Of a stretch of 64,000 nt of DNA, positions 59,233 to 64,000 are shown piece after piece. A program made the translations under genes and the position numbers. Under the pieces are notes generated by a model, which was not told where the DNA came from, did not search any database, and was given only the letters and a program-made list of their open reading frames with translations. The stretch is from Prototheca cutis (taxonomy: Eukaryota > Chlorophyta > Trebouxiophyceae > Chlorellales > Chlorellaceae): NCBI GenBank assembly GCA_002897115.2, contig BCIH01000001.1, positions 802,745 through 866,744 of the forward strand, read 5' to 3'. How positions within the stretch are numbered: the stretch's first letter is position 1; each line of letters starts with the position of its first letter.

Positions 59233-61621
59233 AAAAAACACTCACTAGACGTTATCACCCGCGTGGTCTTGGAGCTTCTTGTTGCAGGTCTTGCCGTTAA
59301 AGGGCAGGGGGCAGGCCGGGTAGTACATGTTTTCATTGCGCAGAAATGTGACGGTGGCCACGACCTGAACCCAGGCGGGCGTGCCGCCCAGGCCCAGCCC
59401 TTCCTCGCCAATCTGCGCCAGCGTCACGCGCCGGTCAGAGCGACCGCCGCCTGCACCCGCCCGGCTCAGCGCCTCGGACGCCTGTGCTGCACCGCCGCCG
59501 TCGTACCTGCAGCAAGTGGTGCGATGTGAGGTGTTGTGTGTTTGTCCTGCTGGAATGGTCTGACAATACACAGCAGCAGTCCAAACTCGGCGAAAGGGGA
59601 AACAACAACAAGCAAACAAACTCCCTCGCTCGCGGGGGTCTCCAGAGCTCTCCAGGACTCTGCATCTCCCCCTCTCACACACACCACACCACCCCCAAGT
59701 CCACACCAGGCGCGGAGCTGGATGGCCTCGGGCACGTCTGGAGGGTCGAGCACGAGCGTGGAGGAGGCCACGGTACTGAGGGTTTTGCCGTTAAAGTCGC
59801 CCACGCGCGCGTTCTTCACCGCCAGCACGGGGTGCCTGCCCCCGGCCACCGCCGCCTTAATGGTCTCGCCCTGCTGCAGGGCAAACGCTCCCCACAGCGT
59901 CACCTCGATCGACCGACCGCTTTCGTCCCTGTGCGTGTGCGTGTGCGTGTGCGTGCGTGTTTGGGCGGGAGGGAGTCTTGATAAAGTGTATGTGTGTCTT
60001 TTGGGGCCCCTGCCGTTGTTGTCAGAAAAGGCTCGAATGCCTGAGATGACCCAACAGCGCAACACCCACTGCACAACAACAAACTCCCTACCGAATGATG
60101 ATGGGCCGCTTTTGCGTCTCAGTGTGGTCGCGCTTGATAATGGAGGACCAATCGTGCGCGGCGTCCACCACGCCTGCGGCATCATGCGTGGGGTCGGGGG
60201 GCGCGCGTGGGTGCTACGGTCGTGCATTCATTGCTAGGTCGTCCCGACAGCCAGTCCACACAGAGGAAGTCGGACCCCCTGGGGCAGCGCCCGGCTCGGC
60301 ACCCGTAAATCCCCCATAGGTTTGCGCGCCCGGCCCCCCCCCCCCCCCCCCCCCGATGATGCCCTCCCTCACCGACAACGTCGACCATCTGGCCGGCCGG
60401 AACCTCCTCCAAGTGCGAGATGGGTGTGAACTGCAGACAATGGCGGAAGAAAGAGGGCTGGGGTTGTTGGCTATGGCTATGGCCACTCCTCTTGACCTCC
60501 ATCATGGCACAGCCCACTTCCCTACAAGCATGGGCCCCCTTGGGACACCCCCCCACAACTCTGGCATGCCCATGCCGCCCCCTCCACCCACCCACCCACA
60601 CCCACCGAGAAGCGGAGCTGTGGGATTTCACCGTCGTCAGCAATCGGCTCCACGATCGACGCCTCCTCCAAATGGATCTCCAGCTTGTGCTGTGTCTGGT
60701 TGAAATTCTGCACAGGCAGGCGGGCACGGGCTGGGTGGCTTGTTTATCAGGTGCTGTTGTTCTAGTGTTGCTTTGGGGAGGGCAGCGTGCATGCAAGTCC
60801 CATGCAGTACATGTGGATCGCAGTGCCTCACGTCATTCTGGGCCCCACTTCTCCCCCTAGGCCCCCAAACACCAGCTGACGCACCCCGCGCTTGTTGCGG
60901 AGGCTGGCTTTGGAGATCATGTAGACCCGGCCCACCTCAATCGCCTCAAACCACTTGTCACACTGGATTCGTCAGAGGGGGAGCTGTATGCGGTGAATGG
61001 CGAGGCCCGAAGGACATGCGCCCCAACAAGCGCGCAAACAGGCCCGCAGAAGTCGCATGGTCAATGTGCCCCCTATTCCCAACCCACAAACAGGGCCTCA
61101 TCAAACCACATACAGACAAGAAAGACGCACCACGGTATTCCAGCCTACAGCCCGAATCTCGCCGCCCTGAGCGTCCAGCAGGTCGAATGAGAAAAATTTA
61201 CCCTGGCCCCTGTTATTGGTGTACCTGCAAAAGAACGGGATATTCTGTGATTTGATCAGTGTGTGTCAATGTGCGAGGGTGCTAGTGTGTGCGCGTGCGT
61301 GTGCGCCCCTGTTGCTCTCTTTCTGCTGGAAAATCCAAGTTTGTCGGTGCTGTATGGGGAAATCATGCCCGCCTCCCTGGGAAATGCCACCACCAGCATC
61401 ATCACCTTGCATCCTGCCTCCAAACCCTCCCATGCCACTTCCCATGCCCCCCCCCCCCCCCCCCCCCCCCCCCCGCCTCTGGCAAGCCGCGCCTCCACTG
61501 CGCCACGGCCCAACACACCATCGGAGGCGATCCGCCGNCTGTATTTTTTGGGGGTGGGTGGATTAAGGATATTTTTGGGGGAACTTTTGATCATGCAGAC
61601 AAAAACCCACCTCTTCAATAT

Positions 61622-61681
<60 letters not shown>

Positions 61682-63330
61682 CACACATACACACACACAC
61701 ACCCCACACCAACCCACGTGCGCTGGTCACTCTTGTGCGTCACGCGCGCCTTTACGGTCCACCGATTCTGGTAGACATTGAGCGATGCGATGGGCATGAT
61801 GGTCGCCGGCGCTGCGTCGCGAACCACCGCCCCCTGCCCACGGTACTGAGGCGGGCCTGTGCAAAAGATGAAAAGGCGGGGCATGAATCAGTGAGCACGC
61901 GACGAGACGGGGCGCCCATTGGTAACAATCTGACTTGCCAGCACTGAGTCCATGCACTCCCACAACAGAGAAACAGCCCTGTTGTCGACATCCCACACCA
62001 TGCTCCAACTATCCCCTTCCGCCGACCGACCGACACGCCCCAGCTTCCCATCACCATTTCCTTCACACACGCGCACCGGTCGGAGGGGCGCCATAGGGTC
62101 GGGCGGCAGACGGGTACGCGGCGGGAATGCTGCCACCAGCGCCACCATAGGCACCCGTTCCGGTCCCGGGCAGCCCATAGGGGGAAGGCTTGTCCTGATA
62201 AACACTTTGAGGAGGCGCGCCATAGGCCGGTGCCGAGATAGCTGATGGGGGTGGGGCGCCGTAGGCCGGGGGTGGGGCACCGTAGGCCGGTACAGCTCCC
62301 CCAGAAGGTGGAGCACTGTAGGGCGCCGCAGGACCCCCGGAAGGTGGAACGCCGTAGGCTGGCACGCTCCTTGGTGGCGCGTCGTATGCTGGCGGCGCTG
62401 CAGGAGCCGCCTGTGCAGTTGGTGGAGCCCCATACACTGAGGTTGGGGCAGGCGGCACGCCATAGGCTGGCGCCGGCGCCGGCGCGGTGGCGGGGGGTGC
62501 CCCGTAAGCTGGCACTGGTGTGGTCGCGGGGGGTGCNTGTGCGGGGGCACCACTGCCGTTGGCATCGGGCAGAGGCTTGCCCAGCACGGCAGGGTCCGTG
62601 AAGGGCACGGGCTGCCCAATCCTGGGGAACTGTGGCTGGATGACCTTGCAGTCCACCACCACCACGACTCTGCACAGCGTGCAAGGGCGGACAGGGGGCC
62701 TCTGGTTCCGCATGCGGTGCGGGCGCTAGGCGATTGCAGCGGCGGTGCTGTTGCCATCCAATCGAGGACGTGTCCCCACCATGCATGATCCACCACAGCC
62801 AGTTGGGGGTGGGGCATGCTCGGAAACTATTCAGCGGCGCCACGTTCCGTAGTATGACTCATTCATTGCCTCATTTCCTCCCCAGGGCACTCCGCTCGAG
62901 GGCCCTCTCTCCAGGACTTTCAGCTCCAAGACCCGCCCCTCCCCCACATCCTCCACGCCTCACCTCTTTCCATGCATGAAGCCGCAGGTGTACACAGGGA
63001 TCTGAAGGACGCTGCCCTCCTTGATCTGGGCCACATCCACCTGGTTGGCCAGGATGCAGACAAACTGGAACTCGCCGTCAGAAAGCATGACCCTGTGCCG
63101 CACCTGGCCGTCCGGCCTGGTGATCTGTTTGATGCCTGCGCGGGGTCACGGGGGTGGAGCATGGTGCTGGGGCCCCCGACGGACATGGTGCGCGGCTGGG
63201 AACGGGCAAGGGCGACCAAGCAAGGCTCCCCCCCGGCTGCCCTACCCAGGCACTGGACGGTGTAAGTCTGGAGCGGGCCATCGGAGAGCATGCCCGCGAT
63301 GGCCCCGCGGGACAGCTGAGTCCCACTCAT
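57950..63330 (-). CDS. RPA1: replication protein A large subunit (RPA1)
   Basis: Fifteen exons: 63246-63330, 62964-63135, 62077-62669, 61718-61856, 61131-61224, 60885-60962, 60606-60707, 60373-60430, 60092-60173, 59707-59928, 59246-59506, 58893-59002, 58703-58785, 58153-58534 and 57950-58035, 848 residues, all phase-consistent. Domains: RPA1N at residues 1-90 ([20 protein letters not shown]); a 190-residue linker of YGAPP-type repeats; DBD-A and DBD-B at about 285-545 ([54 protein letters not shown]); DBD-C with zinc finger at about 600-640 (YYPACP, TCNKK, YYCERC); then a glycine-rich tail. Role: binds single-stranded DNA in replication, repair and recombination, in the RPA1-RPA2-RPA3 trimer. 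Several introns hold long G/C runs. N at 62537. Confidence 0.95.
58550..58570. repeat. G21 run (sense C21) in RPA1 intron 13
   Basis: On the transcript it is a C-run shortly before the acceptor of exon 14. Confidence 0.9.
59144..59230. repeat. C-run of about 87 with one A (sense G-run) in RPA1 intron 11
   Basis: Interrupted only at 59196. On the transcript it directly follows the donor and a T8 run. Exact length may be assembly-dependent. Confidence 0.88.
60334..60354. repeat. C21 run (sense G21) in RPA1 intron 8
   Basis: Starts on the transcript about 18 bases after the donor of intron 8. Confidence 0.88.
61447..61474. repeat. C28 run (sense G28) in RPA1 intron 4
   Basis: Second of two C-runs within intron 4 (61225-61717). 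Confidence 0.88.
61623..61679. repeat. C57 run (sense G57) in RPA1 intron 4
   Basis: On the transcript it lies about 38 bases after the donor, after a GT-rich stretch. Confidence 0.88.
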
Positions 63331-63568
63331 GATGTTAAACTCACTAAATGTAGGAACATGTAAATCATCGATTCCTGTGTGCGAGACAGGCCCGAGTAGG
63401 AATTCGACGATAGATTCGTGAGCCGACACGCAGTTTCAGATTCGCTCACGGGACAGTCCGTCCGCTATGCAAATCCGGGGACTCCCGGCACCTGTTCAAC
63501 GGTACCGAATTCTAGTGGCAGAAAAGCCCATTTGGGAATCATGTTGGGTGCCAAAATGAATCGGACAT

Positions 63569-63782
63569 TCAGAACAGGCGGGGGTCTCTGCAGGGAAGGG
63601 CTCTAGAGTCTGCGCCAGTCTCCATCAGCTGCAGCGCCACGTAGCGGATGTTGCGGGCCGCGTTGGCGTCGTGGTTCCACTCCTCGCTACAGCCGGGGTG
63701 ATGCCATTTCCAGACAGCGTAGTTGTCCCTGGCCTCCGGGAAGTTGCCCATCGCCGTCGATACCAGCCGCGCTGTCTCCGAC
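63569..63782 (-). CDS. last exon of a probable Fanzor/TnpB-like protein (partial)
   Basis: Minus-strand exon starting after TTGCAG at 63788-63783 and ending TGA at 63571-63569, coding 70 residues. The core VWKWHHPGCSEEWNHDANAA continuing RNIRYVALQ matches the C-terminal zinc-ribbon and RuvC-III block of TnpB/OrfB and of eukaryotic Fanzor proteins, where the pattern is Cys-x2-Cys, x-R-D-x-N-A-A-x-N-I. The Asp in HDANAARN would be the third RuvC catalytic acid. Odd: one cysteine (PGC) plus two histidines stand where two cysteines are usual, so the zinc site may be altered or lost. Upstream exons lie beyond the window. It sits about 240 bases upstream of RPA1, same strand. It could also be a degraded copy or a domesticated descendant. 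The family call rests on this short block. Confidence 0.55.
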
Positions 63783-63890
63783 CTGCAATGAGCAAGGCCA
63801 TGCTCAGAGGGGTGTAGGGGGCCTGCTACAGTGCTGCACCATTGCTTTCCCGCCTTTCTGCATGGTTCCTCCTCTCTCTCCCCACAGGCC

Positions 63891-63891
<1 letters not shown>

Positions 63892-63941
<50 letters not shown>

Positions 63942-63949
63942 CCTCGACA

Positions 63950-64000
<51 letters not shown>
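63892..64000. repeat. (AC)n microsatellites at right edge
   Basis: Two AC arrays, 63892-63939 and 63952-64000 (running off the window), inside the intron upstream of the Fanzor-like exon. The run at the window end may explain a contig break nearby. Confidence 0.92.

Noticed and set aside
59063..59300. Poly-Pro / poly-Gly open frames near 59.1-59.3 kb
   Set aside because: Translation of the C-run in RPA1 intron 11, not a gene.
61256..61884. Apparent glycine-rich and proline-rich proteins near 61.5 kb
   Set aside because: Homopolymer translation within RPA1 intron 4.
62090..62530. Periodic repeat considered as a CRISPR-like array
   Set aside because: The repeat is in frame, imperfect and codes YGAPP units in RPA1 exon 3.
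63804..64000. Cys-Val repeat open frames at the right edge
   Set aside because: They are translations of the (AC)n microsatellites.

Overview
This window looks like nuclear DNA of a GC-rich green alga, most likely a chlorellalean trebouxiophyte. The signs are dense protein genes on both strands, many short introns (GT donors, often GTGCG or GTGAG, and CAG acceptors) and intergenic gaps mostly under 0.8 kb. The gene set is plant-type: plastid acyl carrier protein, plastid cystathionine beta-lyase with a transit-like N-terminus, a steroid 5-alpha-reductase of DET2 type, an NLP/RWP-RK transcription factor and a peroxisomal urate oxidase. The genus is inference. I built exon models by hand, matching splice-site phase and conserved family motifs. 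About 98 introns were placed.

Layout. 1-13 kb: ACP 3' end; secreted ShKT-like protein (+); LRR-kinase (+); GNAT protein (+); coiled-coil nuclear-type protein (-); proline-rich orphan (+); urate oxidase (+). 13-26 kb: Sar1 GTPase (+); orphan single-exon gene (-); IMPACT/RWD protein (+); cystathionine beta-lyase (-); RINT1/TIP20-type tether (+); small coiled-coil gene (+). 26-42 kb: NELF-C/D (TH1) homologue (+); long-chain acyl-CoA synthetase (-); RPF2 (-); NLP/RWP-RK factor (+); DET2-like reductase (-); eS31 with a strongly altered ubiquitin moiety (-). 42-64 kb: ACINUS (+); exosome RRP45 (-); 659-residue Cys-containing orphan (-); RAD51C (+); RluA-type pseudouridine synthase (-); HAD phosphatase-like protein (+); RPA1 (-); and, at the right edge, the last exon of a probable Fanzor/TnpB-like protein (-).

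The genes are unrelated housekeeping functions with no operon logic. Several are nuclear RNA or DNA metabolism genes (NELF-C/D, ACINUS, RRP45, RAD51C, RPA1, RPF2, eS31), but I see no evidence that they are co-regulated beyond a few short divergent promoters.

The features most worth a second look are: the Fanzor/TnpB-like C-terminal exon at 63569-63782; the eS31-fused ubiquitin-like domain that has lost six of seven lysines; the strand-polar G- and C-runs inside introns, extreme in RPA1; four phase-consistent GC-AG introns; the NELF-C/D homologue; the RWP-RK domain whose signature motif is altered; and the YGAPP-repeat linker and glycine-rich tail of RPA1.
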